From assembly GCF_018388425.1 (NCBI RefSeq), contig NZ_CP074406.1, forward strand, positions 3,596,001 through 3,660,000: 64,000 bases of DNA, given 5' to 3'. This DNA is from Nocardioides faecalis (GTDB taxonomy: Bacteria; Actinomycetota; Actinomycetes; Propionibacteriales; Nocardioidaceae). Both the position numbers and the translations under genes were made by a program. This document shows positions 44,554 through 53,058 of this stretch, piece after piece. The notes under the pieces were generated by a model. It searched no databases. It had not been told where the DNA came from and saw nothing but the letters and a program-made list of their open reading frames with translations. How positions within the stretch are numbered: position 1 is the first letter of the stretch; every line of letters starts with the position of its first letter.

Positions 44554-46377
44554 TCAGGCCTCTTCGAGGTCGGCGGCGACGCGGCGGTGCGCCTCCCAGA
44601 TCTCCTCGGGCAGGCCGTCGAACTGGGCGAGGTGCTTCTCGCGGTGGCCCATCTCCTGCCGCCAGCGGGCGACATCGATGCTGAGCACCGTGTCGAGGTC
44701 GGCGAGCGCCTGCTCGTCGAGACCCTCGAGCAGCAGCTCCTCGCGCTTCGGCAGGACGCCGACGGGCGTGGTGACACCCTCGACCTCGCCGTTGAGGTAC
44801 TGCATGAGCCACACCAGCGGCCGCAGGTTCTCGCGGTAGCCCGGCCACAGGAAGCGGCCGTCCTCGCCGCGCTGGAACCAGTTGACGTGGGCGAAGATCG
44901 GCTTGACCTGCGCCCGGCCGAGCACCTCGAGCCAGTGCGCGGCGTAGTCGGCCTCGGCGTACGACATGAACGGACGCATCGACATCGGGTCGTAGCGGAG
45001 CACGCCCTCGAGGCCGTCGGCCGCGGCGGTCGCCTCGGCGCCCAGGGTGAGGCCGTCGTACACGCCCTCGGCGATGTCGTTGATCGCGCGGATCAGCGGC
45101 TCGCGGTCCCGGGTACGGCCACCGAAGATGATGCCGTGGATCTCGACACCGGCCGGGTCCTCGAAGTCCTTCGCCACGTTCGGCACGTTCGCCAGCGTGG
45201 TGGTGAAGCGGCTGTTCGGGTGCGCCCACGGGGCGTCGACCTCGTCCTCGGACCGGTCGGCGATCTTGTCGCCCTTCCAGTCCTCCCAGCCGTCGAGGTC
45301 GGTCGGCTTCTCCGACTTGCCCTCCCACCAGACCTCGTGGGTCTTGGAGTTGTAGGCGACGTTGGTGAAGATGGCGCCGGTGCCCGGGACGATCGACTCG
45401 ATCGCGGTCGGGTTGGTCTTCTCGTTGGTGTCCTTGGCGACACCGAAGACACCGTTCTCCGGGTTCATCCCGTAGAGCTTGCCGTCGTCGCCGACCCACA
45501 GCCACGCGATGTCGTCGCCGTAGAACTCGACGTAGTAGCGGTCGCCCAGCGCGTCGGGGGCGAGCGTCATCGCGAGGTTGGTCTTGCCGGAGGCCGACGG
45601 GAAGCCGCCGCAGACGTTGTACTTCTTGCCGGTCTCCTTGTCCGTGATGCCCAGCAGCATGAACTGCTCCACGAGGAAGCCGTTCTTCCAGCCGTCGTAG
45701 GCACCCTGGCGCAGGCCGTGGGCGATCTTGCCCAGCAGCGCGTTGCCGCCGTAGGAGGAGCCGAAGTGCAGGATGGTGCGCTCGTCGGCGACCGTGACGA
45801 AGTACCGCTTGTCGTCGGCGGTGCCCTGGCCGAGGTTCGGCAGGTCCCCGGTGACGTGGACGGCCTTGACGAAGGAGTCGCCGAGGTCGTTGATGAACTC
45901 CACGCCCACGCGGGCCATGCGGATCATCTGCAGCACGACGTTGCGGTTGTCCGTCAGCTCCACACCCGCGGCGAAGTTCTCCAGCGGAGAACCCTTCGGC
46001 GCCATCAGGTACGGGATGACGTACATGGTCTTGCCTGCCGAGGCGCCGGTCATCAGCTCGACGAGCTTCGGCTTCATCTCGGCGGCGGGCTTCCAGTTGT
46101 TGTAGATGCCCTTGTCGTTCTCGTCGCTGGTGGCGACGATGGTGCGCTCCTCGGCCCGCGCGGTGTCCTTGTAGTAGGACCGCGAGTAGTACAGGCCCTC
46201 GCCGGCGGGGAGCAGCTCGCCCGCGTCCAGGGACTCCTGGATCAGGCGTGCGTCGTCGGCCGCGGAGACGACCTCGATGCGCTCGGCACCCGTGATGCCA
46301 GCCCAGTGCGCGACATACTCCCGAACGTGGGGGTTCGTGAGGCCCGCCTCATCGAGCGTCCGCTCCACATCCACCAT
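44554..46377 (-). CDS. pckG: Phosphoenolpyruvate carboxykinase (GTP)
   Basis: 607-residue GTP-dependent PEPCK that converts oxaloacetate to PEP for gluconeogenesis. The P-loop with its reactive cysteine is VCGGFPSASGKTNLAM near residue 274. The metal-binding segment is YVEFYGDDIAWLWV; the guanine pocket segment WFQRGEDGRFLWPGYREN is present. Length is normal. It pairs in metabolism with pyc at 55-58 kb. A 398-bp intergenic region precedes the ATG at 46377, so regulation there is plausible. Confidence 0.97.
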   Translation of the reverse strand: MVDVERTLDEAGLTNPHVREYVAHWAGITGAERIEVVSAADDARLIQESLDAGELLPAGEGLYYSRSYYKDTARAEERTIVATSDENDKGIYNNWKPAAEMKPKLVELMTGASAGKTMYVIPYLMAPKGSPLENFAAGVELTDNRNVVLQMIRMARVGVEFINDLGDSFVKAVHVTGDLPNLGQGTADDKRYFVTVADERTILHFGSSYGGNALLGKIAHGLRQGAYDGWKNGFLVEQFMLLGITDKETGKKYNVCGGFPSASGKTNLAMTLAPDALGDRYYVEFYGDDIAWLWVGDDGKLYGMNPENGVFGVAKDTNEKTNPTAIESIVPGTGAIFTNVAYNSKTHEVWWEGKSEKPTDLDGWEDWKGDKIADRSEDEVDAPWAHPNSRFTTTLANVPNVAKDFEDPAGVEIHGIIFGGRTRDREPLIRAINDIAEGVYDGLTLGAEATAAADGLEGVLRYDPMSMRPFMSYAEADYAAHWLEVLGRAQVKPIFAHVNWFQRGEDGRFLWPGYRENLRPLVWLMQYLNGEVEGVTTPVGVLPKREELLLEGLDEQALADLDTVLSIDVARWRQEMGHREKHLAQFDGLPEEIWEAHRRVAADLEEA

Positions 46378-46775
46378 TGCTTCTCGCCAGCCTTTCGGTC
46401 CTGTTCAAGGTGTGGGCACGCTACCCCACAGCCCACCCGGGTTGTCCCGGGGTTCGAATCGGTGCGATCCGTGGACACCGTCGTCCGCGTGAAAGTCACC
46501 ATGACACCCGAACTGCGATGACGCACATCGAGGGCACCCGATGAGACGGTTTCCACATCGAGCGGCGCACTTGGATCGTTCGAATGACTGATGGCGGGAC
46601 GAACGGCCCCTAGGAACGGGACGGTCCCGCGTCCCTGCCACCCATATAGCGACCCATAGAGGCCACCCATAGAGGCCACCCATATAAAGGGTGCGCCAGC
46701 GCCCTGGTCCGGATTGATGCGGCCACGCGTGGGGTAGACCCCCGGGCAACCCCGCACCCCTCCCAGGAGCACCCG
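46378..46775. promoter_or_regulatory. 398-bp divergent region between pckG and the Pro/Gly-rich protein gene
   Basis: No coding sequence is supported here. Visible structures are a direct repeat of CACATCGAG at 46524 and 46554 (30 bp apart, about three helical turns) on the pckG side, and the tandem CCCATA repeats at 46640-46690 on the other side. The TATAAA at 46683-46688 could be a -10 element for the rightward gene. Confidence 0.4.
46640..46690. repeat. 13-bp tandem repeats with TATA-like end
   Basis: ACCCATA begins at 46640, 46652, 46665 and 46678. The two middle units are identical 13-mers (ACCCATAGAGGCC). The last unit changes to CCCATATAAAGG. This is the most A/T-rich stretch of the region and lies 86 bp upstream of the gene at 46776. 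Iterated activator sites or a slipped-strand array are both possible. Confidence 0.6.
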
Positions 46776-47690
46776 ATGAGCTACCCGCCCCCGCCCCCGC
46801 CGTCCGGACCGCAGTGGTCCCCCTCGGGTCCGCCGTCGGGTCCGCCGTACGGTCCCTACGGGCAGGGGCCGTACGGCCAAGGTCCGGGAGGTCAGGGCCC
46901 GGGAGGGCCGCAGGGTCCGGGAGGGCCGCAGGGTCCGGGCGGTCCCTACGGCCCGTACGGCGGCGGGCCGCGCAAGAAGCGCACCGGGCTGATCGTCGGC
47001 CTGGTCGCCCTCGCCGTGGTGCTGATCTGCGGCATCGCGGTCACCGCCGTGATCGTGGCGCGCTCGGGCGACGACGACGGCGGGACCACCGCCGATCCCG
47101 CCCCGCAGACCTCGGCGACGCCCAGCGACCCGACCAGCGCGGCCACCTCGCCCGGCACGGAGGCGACCAGCCCCACCGCCCCGACCGCGCCGCAGACGCC
47201 GTACTCGCCCACCGACGACGAGGGCGACGACCGGCACTACGACGTGAAGGTGGCCGACTTCCCCGGCGACTGGAACTTCCAGCTCGGCGACGTGAAGCTG
47301 AACGCCAAGTACCTGGACTCCTGGGACTACACCTCGTGCGGACCGGTCGAGAAGAGCTCGAAGCTCACCCAGCAGCGCTGCGACTACGCGGCGCAGTGGG
47401 CATTCTCGGCGCTGAAGGGCAAGGCCCGGCTGACGCACCTGTTCCTGGTGTTCGAGACCGAACGGCAGGCGAAGTCGACGCAGGCCTCGCTGAAGGACAC
47501 CGACCTCGGGCTGCGCAAGGAGTCCGTGGCGGCGAACTACACCCAGGGCCAGTGGACCAGCAGCGTCGAGGGCAACGTGGTGGCGGTGACGGTGGGCACG
47601 GCGAACCAGAAGGTCTCCGACGACAAGCTGCGCAAGCTGGTCAACTACATGAACACCGACTACCGGGTGGCGCTGGGCTTCCAGTTCTGA
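46776..47690 (+). CDS. Pro/Gly-rich single-pass membrane protein, unknown
   Basis: 304 residues. The first 65 residues are a cytoplasmic tail of proline, glycine and tyrosine with GPGGPQ repeats. A KKR stop precedes one transmembrane helix (LIVGLVALAVVLICGIAVTA). A Thr/Pro/Ala-rich stalk of about 60 residues leads to an outside domain (about residues 150-304) with one Cys pair (YTSCGPVE and QRCDYAA). The layout is common in actinobacterial envelope proteins; I recognise no domain. The ATG follows CCAGGAGCACCCG. A terminator follows the stop. Confidence 0.85.
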   Translation: MSYPPPPPPSGPQWSPSGPPSGPPYGPYGQGPYGQGPGGQGPGGPQGPGGPQGPGGPYGPYGGGPRKKRTGLIVGLVALAVVLICGIAVTAVIVARSGDDDGGTTADPAPQTSATPSDPTSAATSPGTEATSPTAPTAPQTPYSPTDDEGDDRHYDVKVADFPGDWNFQLGDVKLNAKYLDSWDYTSCGPVEKSSKLTQQRCDYAAQWAFSALKGKARLTHLFLVFETERQAKSTQASLKDTDLGLRKESVAANYTQGQWTSSVEGNVVAVTVGTANQKVSDDKLRKLVNYMNTDYRVALGFQF

Positions 47691-47780
47691 GCTTCCAGCT
47701 CTGAGGAGGCGTAGGCGAAATCCGGCCGGACTTCGAGAACTCGCTGACAGCCCGACGCGGCCTCTGGCAGCATCGTGCTC

Positions 47781-47824
47781 GCCGCCGCAGGTGACCCGAG
47801 ACGCCTGCGGCGGCCTTCATTTTT
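47781..47824 (+). terminator. Terminator of the Pro/Gly-rich protein gene
   Basis: Arms GCCGCCGCAGG (47781-47791) and CCTGCGGCGGC (47804-47814) form an 11-bp stem with a 12-nt loop. It is followed by CTTCATTTTT, a T-rich tract. Just beyond it, a 14-bp unit (ACCCCGCGCCGGGC) occurs twice in tandem. Confidence 0.85.
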
Positions 47825-47865
47825 CCGGCGCCGCGCACCCCGCGCCGGGCACCCCGCGCCGGGCC

Positions 47866-48375
47866 TCAGCCGCGGTACGCCGGGGCGCGGCGGCTGGGGG
47901 CCGGGTCGGCGCTGGCCAGCAGCGGCAGCACCCGGGGCTCCACGAGCACCGACAGCACCATCACGCTCGTGGAGCGCACCACCGACGAGGACTGGTCGAT
48001 GCGCACCAGCGTCGCCTGCAGCTCGGGGTGCGAGCGGGTCGCGACCTGGCAGAGCACGTCGCCGGAGCCGGTCGTGACGGAGGCCGAGAGCACCTGCGGG
48101 ATGTCGCGCAGGTGGTCGGCCACCTCGTCGAGCGCGCCCTGGGAGATCTCCAGCGTGACGAACGCCTGCACCTCGAAGCCGGCCGCGGCCACGTCGATCG
48201 TCGGGTCCCAGTCCGCGATCACCCCCGCCTCGCCCATCCGGCGCAGCCGGCTGGCGACGGTGGCGCGGGCGACGTCGGTGAGCCGGGACAGCTCGAGGTC
48301 GCCGGCTCGCGGGTGCTCGCTCAGCGCACCGAGCAGCGCCAGGTCCACCTGGTCCAGGGCGAGGAATCCGGCCAT
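47866..48375 (-). CDS. Lrp/AsnC family transcriptional regulator
   Basis: 169 residues. The N-terminal helix-turn-helix (ELSRLTDVARATVASRLRRM) is followed by the RAM effector domain (EVQAFVTLEISQGALDEVAD). A family role in sensing amino acids fits its place divergent from hppD, and it probably controls tyrosine breakdown. It begins at ATG 48375. Two long direct repeats lie in the divergent region. Confidence 0.92.
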   Translation of the reverse strand: MAGFLALDQVDLALLGALSEHPRAGDLELSRLTDVARATVASRLRRMGEAGVIADWDPTIDVAAAGFEVQAFVTLEISQGALDEVADHLRDIPQVLSASVTTGSGDVLCQVATRSHPELQATLVRIDQSSSVVRSTSVMVLSVLVEPRVLPLLASADPAPSRRAPAYRG

Positions 48376-48392
48376 AGGACCACCCTAGGTCC

Positions 48393-48456
48393 GACCTAGC
48401 CATTCTGCTCATCTCTCCAGCACAACAGGTGGCAGACCTGGCCGTTCTGCCCACCT
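48393..48456. promoter_or_regulatory. Direct repeats between lrp-type gene and hppD, putative operator
   Basis: Two 22-bp copies at 48393-48414 and 48435-48456 share 18 of 22 positions, and all four differences are transitions. The shared core reads GACCTRGCCRTTCTGCYCAY. They are 42 bp apart, about four DNA turns, so both face the same side of the helix, as expected for an Lrp-type octamer. Confidence 0.65.
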
Positions 48457-48493
48457 GCAGATGGACAGGTTGTGGCCCCGCGGAGGTGACTGA

Positions 48494-49774
<1,281 letters not shown>

Positions 49775-49778
49775 CGTC

Positions 49779-50636
49779 GTGCCCGGCTCTCGGAGGCTGC
49801 TGGACCCCCTGCTGCTGCGCCGGCTGTACGACGACGCGGCCGTCTTCCCGCCCGGCGACCTGCCGGTCGCCGACGCCGTGGCCGCCCACCTCGACCACCG
49901 TGCCAGCGAGCACGCCGCGCTCGTCGGTCCCCTGGTGCTGGCACCCGAGCACCTGGGCGAGGCGGCCGCCGCGTTGGCCGCGGACCCCGGCGCGGGGATC
50001 GAGGTGGCGCTGACGCTGTCCTCGCCGGAGCTGGCTGCCGACGCGCTGGAGACCGCCCGGACGATCCCCGGGCTCGGGGTGTGTGCGGTCGAGTCGGCAC
50101 TGCCCGCGGGCGCCGGCGTGGACGCGCTGGTGCTGCTCGAGCCCGCTGCGGAGCTGGTCGAGATCTTTGTCGAGGTGCCCCGCGACGAGCGCCGCCCGAC
50201 GGTGGTCGCCGCGCTGGCCGAGCTGGGCTGGGCGGCCAAGCTGCGCACCGGCGGCGTCCGGGCGGAGGCCTATCCCGGTGAGGAGGAGCTGGCCGAGGCG
50301 CTGGTGCTGCTGGCCTCCGCCGCGGTGCCGGTCAAGGCCACCGCGGGGCTGCACCACGCCGTACGACACACCGCCGAGGGGACGGGTTTCGAGGAGCACG
50401 GGTTCTTGAACCTGCTGCTCGCCGCCGACGCCGCCCGCCTCCACGCCACGGTCGCCGAGGTCGCCGGTCTGCTCGCCGCGCGCGACCGGACCCGGGTGGC
50501 GCGCGAGGTGCGGGAGGCGTCGGTGCGGGTGCGCGAGTCGTTCCGCTCGATCGGCACCTGCAGCATCGCCGAGCCGCTGACCGAGCTCGCCGCGCTGCGC
50601 CTGGTGCCCGCCTCCGTCGTGCAGGACCTGCGATGA
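49779..50636 (+). CDS. Conserved protein of unknown function, downstream of hppD
   Basis: 285 residues starting at GTG 49779, 4 nt after hppD. LRRLYDDAAVFPPGDLPVAD at the N-terminus and the C-terminal GFLNLLLAADAARLHATVAE region resemble a widespread uncharacterised family whose members often start YDDAAVFPPG. It has no signal peptide or membrane helix. Repeated LAAD and AAL stretches suggest an alpha/beta barrel-like soluble enzyme. Its place between hppD and a glutamate dehydrogenase suggests a link to amino acid breakdown. The next gene's upstream region overlaps its stop. Confidence 0.8.
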   Translation: MPGSRRLLDPLLLRRLYDDAAVFPPGDLPVADAVAAHLDHRASEHAALVGPLVLAPEHLGEAAAALAADPGAGIEVALTLSSPELAADALETARTIPGLGVCAVESALPAGAGVDALVLLEPAAELVEIFVEVPRDERRPTVVAALAELGWAAKLRTGGVRAEAYPGEEELAEALVLLASAAVPVKATAGLHHAVRHTAEGTGFEEHGFLNLLLAADAARLHATVAEVAGLLAARDRTRVAREVREASVRVRESFRSIGTCSIAEPLTELAALRLVPASVVQDLR

Positions 50637-50731
50637 CCCCGTCTCCGACCCCGCCCCCGAGCACACCCCCGAGCACCCCGATGACGCCCACGACCGCCCC
50701 GGTGGCGGCCCCCGAGAACGAAGGAACCGAC

Positions 50732-52001
50732 ATGTTGGACCTGCTGCACCGCTTCGAGACCACGGCGCCGGAGATCGTCTTCGAGTGGCACGACGCCGAG
50801 ACCGAGGCGAAGGGGTGGGCGGTGATCAACTCCCTGCGCGGCGGCGCCGCGGGCGGCGGCACCCGGATGCGCGCGGGCCTCGACCGTGCCGAGGTGGAGG
50901 CGCTGGCCAAGACGATGGAGGTGAAGTTCACCGTCTCCGGGCCAGCCATCGGCGGCGCGAAGTCCGGCATCGACTTCGACCCGAACGACCCGCGCCGCGC
51001 CGGGGTGCTCGCCCGCTGGTTCAAGGCGGTGGCCCCGCTGCTCAAGACGTACTACGGCACCGGCGGCGACCTGAACGTCGACGAGGTGCACGACGTCATC
51101 CCGCTGACCGAGCGCTACGGCCTGTGGCACCCGCAGGAGGGCATCGTGAACGGCCACTTCGCCGCCGACGAGCGGTGAGCTGGTACAGCGGGTCGGGATG
51201 CTGCGGCTGGGTGTCTCGAAGGTCGTCGAGGACCCGCGGTTCACCCCGGACCGCGACGCGAAGTACACGATCGCCGACCTCGTCACCGGCTGGGGCGTGG
51301 CGGAGTCCGTCGTCGCCTTCTACGACCTGTACGGCGCCACGCTGGGTGGTGCTTCGGGCGGTCCATCGGGCGGGGCTGCAGGCGTGGCCGGCAAGCGGGT
51401 GATCGTGCAGGGCTGGGGCAACGTCGGCTCCGCGGCGGCGTACTACCTGTCCCGGGCGGGCGCCTCGATCGTCGGCATCATCGACCGCGACGGCGGGCTG
51501 ATGAACCCCGACGGGTTCACCCCCGAGGAGGTGCGCACGTTGTTCACCACCAAGCAGGGCAACGCGCTGCGCGCCGAGGGCCTGGTCCCCTCCGCCGAGC
51601 TGGACGAGGTGGTCTGGGAGATGGGCGCGGAGATCTTCCTGCCCTGCGCCGCCTCCCGGCTGGTCACCGCCGAGCACGTGAAGCGGCTCGTCGCCGGTGG
51701 CCTGGAGCTCATCTCCGCGGGCGCCAACGTGCCCTTCGCGGACCCGGAGATCTTCTACGGCCCCACCTACGAGCTCGCCGACTCCCAGGTCGCGGTGATC
51801 CCCGACTTCGTCGCCAACTGCGGCATGGCGCGCACCTTCACCCTGCTGATGGAGGGCATCGACGAGGTCTCCGACGAGGCCATCCTCGGCGACGTCTCCG
51901 CCACCATCCGTACCGCCCTCGAGCGCTGCCACGCCCGCTCGCCCCAGCCCGTCCACCTCGCCGCCACCGCCCTGGAGATCGCCCTCGACCAACTCGTCTG
52001 A
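50732..52001 (+). pseudogene. Glu/Leu/Phe/Val dehydrogenase, frameshifted
   Basis: The first part (50732-51178) encodes the dimerisation and substrate domain (GGAAGGGTRMRAGLDR, then the catalytic Lys in FTVSGPAIGGAKSGIDF). It runs into TGA at 51176. The second part continues in another frame (G-E-L-V-Q-R-V-G, then MLRLGVSKVVEDPRFTPD) through the NAD domain (VIVQGWGNVGSAAAYYLSRA) to TGA at 51999. Removing one base near 51172-51174 restores a single protein of about 420 residues. I chose the ATG at 50732 (AAGGAACCGAC upstream); an ATG at 50633 would add a Pro/Thr-rich leader. A Gly/Ser-rich insert (GGASGGPSGGAAG) precedes the Rossmann motif. The frameshift may be real or a sequencing error. Confidence 0.85.
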
Positions 52002-52135
52002 CCCGCCGAATCCCCCCTTGTGGCCCGCCGAATCCCCCCCCTTGTGGCCCGCCGAATCACCTCTGGTGGCCCGCCGAATCCCCCCTTGTGGCTCGTCGAA
52101 TCGCCTCTGGTGGTCGGTCGAGTGTCCTGCTGTGG
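52002..52135. repeat. 22-bp tandem array A behind glutamate dehydrogenase
   Basis: Six units: 52002-52023, 52024-52047, 52048-52069, 52070-52091, 52092-52113 and 52114-52135. The consensus begins CCCGCCGAATC and ends TTGTGG or CTGGTGG. Five units are 22 bp and one is 24 bp because of a longer C tract. It starts at the base after the stop codon. The units decay towards the right. There are no spacers, so it is not CRISPR. Confidence 0.88.
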
Positions 52136-52201
52136 CCGTAGACGTCGAACGATCGGGCCGGCCCGGCCGCGCCGAGCGGCGTACGACGCGACGCAGCGCT
52201 G

Positions 52202-52688
52202 ATGCTCCCGGTCGACGTCGAGCAGCGGCCGACGCTGATCGCGGTCGCCACGCTGGTCGTGGTCACCACCCTGGTGGTCTTCGGTCTCACCTCGCCGTAC
52301 CTGATCCGCCGCCTCGTCCTGGAGATGCACTCCCCCGAGGAGCAGCGAGACGAGTTCTTCACGCTCATGAAGCAGCTCGCCGCTGACACGACCGAGCACT
52401 CGGCCCGTTGGAGGAGCTCGAGATCGACGGTGAGCGCATCACCCCTGCGCTCGTGACGTCACTGAAGCAGCGCTTCCTCCCGGCGCTGATCAGCGACATC
52501 CATCAGCTGCGGCACGCCAACCCCGGGATCCGGGAGAAGTCGCTGCTCGTGCAGCGGCTCTACCTGGACACGATGCGCGACGCGCTGATCGCCGAGCGCG
52601 CGATCGGGGCGGTACCCCAGCGAGACCTATGCCCGCGCCGAGGCGCTGCTCGATCGGGAGGAAGCAGCGCCTCAACGCCGGGTCCTGA
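52202..52688 (+). pseudogene. C-terminal remnant of a CPA1-type Na+/H+ antiporter
   Basis: The first 66 codons from 52202 give a last membrane helix, TLVVVTTLVVFGLTSPYLIR, typical of the end of CPA1 antiporters, and a charged tail. A shift near 52405 continues as LEELEIDGERITPALVTSLK and YLDTMRDALIAERAIGAV. Another shift near 52617 continues as SETYARAEALLDREE, the usual cytosolic end of these transporters, and a third shift near 52673 reaches TGA at 52686. The first ten or so helices are missing. Family assignment comes from the tail pattern and is tentative; that it is broken is clear. Confidence 0.55.
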
Positions 52689-52696
52689 GCGCCACG

Positions 52697-52784
52697 TGCA
52701 GAAGCTCCGGACTCGACGTACGGAAAGTCCGGAGTCGGGGGCCGGAAACTCCCAACTCGGCGGGCGGGAACTCACGACTCGGTC
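52697..52784. repeat. 22-bp tandem array B, downstream of the LtaS-like gene
   Basis: Four degenerate 22-bp units (52697-52718, 52719-52740, 52741-52762, 52763-52784). The best unit, GGCGGGAACTCACGACTCGG, is almost the same as the unit of array C at 55081-55190. The two arrays flank the LtaS-like gene in the same orientation. Confidence 0.75.
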
Positions 52785-52951
52785 AGTCGGTCGGCGGCAG
52801 CGGCGAGCACCGGGTCGACGTGCTGCTCCTGGCCGACCGGATCGGACGGTTCGGGCGGTTCGGGCGGTCCTGACGGCCAGGGCTGAACCGACGGGGTCGA
52901 CGACGTGGGTGTGGTGGGCGGGGTGGGCGGGGTGGGCGGGGTGGTGGTCAT
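52772..52951 (-). CDS. Possible small Pro/Thr-rich protein
   Basis: 59 codons from ATG 52951: a run of TPP repeats, a proline-rich middle, and an acidic end (QEQHVDPVLAAAADRLTES). The stop lies inside repeat array B. There is no good ribosome site. The opposite strand of the first half has four G runs (52914-52947) that could form a G-quadruplex. The rest of 52689-53058 holds nothing I can support as a gene. It may be a chance frame or the end of a lost gene. Confidence 0.22.
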   Translation of the reverse strand: MTTTPPTPPTPPTTPTSSTPSVQPWPSGPPEPPEPSDPVGQEQHVDPVLAAAADRLTES

Positions 52952-53058
52952 CGGCCGTGCACTGGGGGCGGGCGCTGGGAGCGGACGCTGGGAGCGCCGC
53001 AACCACTGCCGACCGGCGCCACCACCAACAGGTCAGGTGCGCAGGTCAGGTGCGCAGG

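Noticed and set aside
51160..51200. Programmed ribosomal frameshift in the glutamate dehydrogenase gene
   Set aside because: No slippery heptamer, no nearby pseudoknot-like repeat and no internal Shine-Dalgarno at a fixed distance were seen. A plain mutation or sequence error is simpler.
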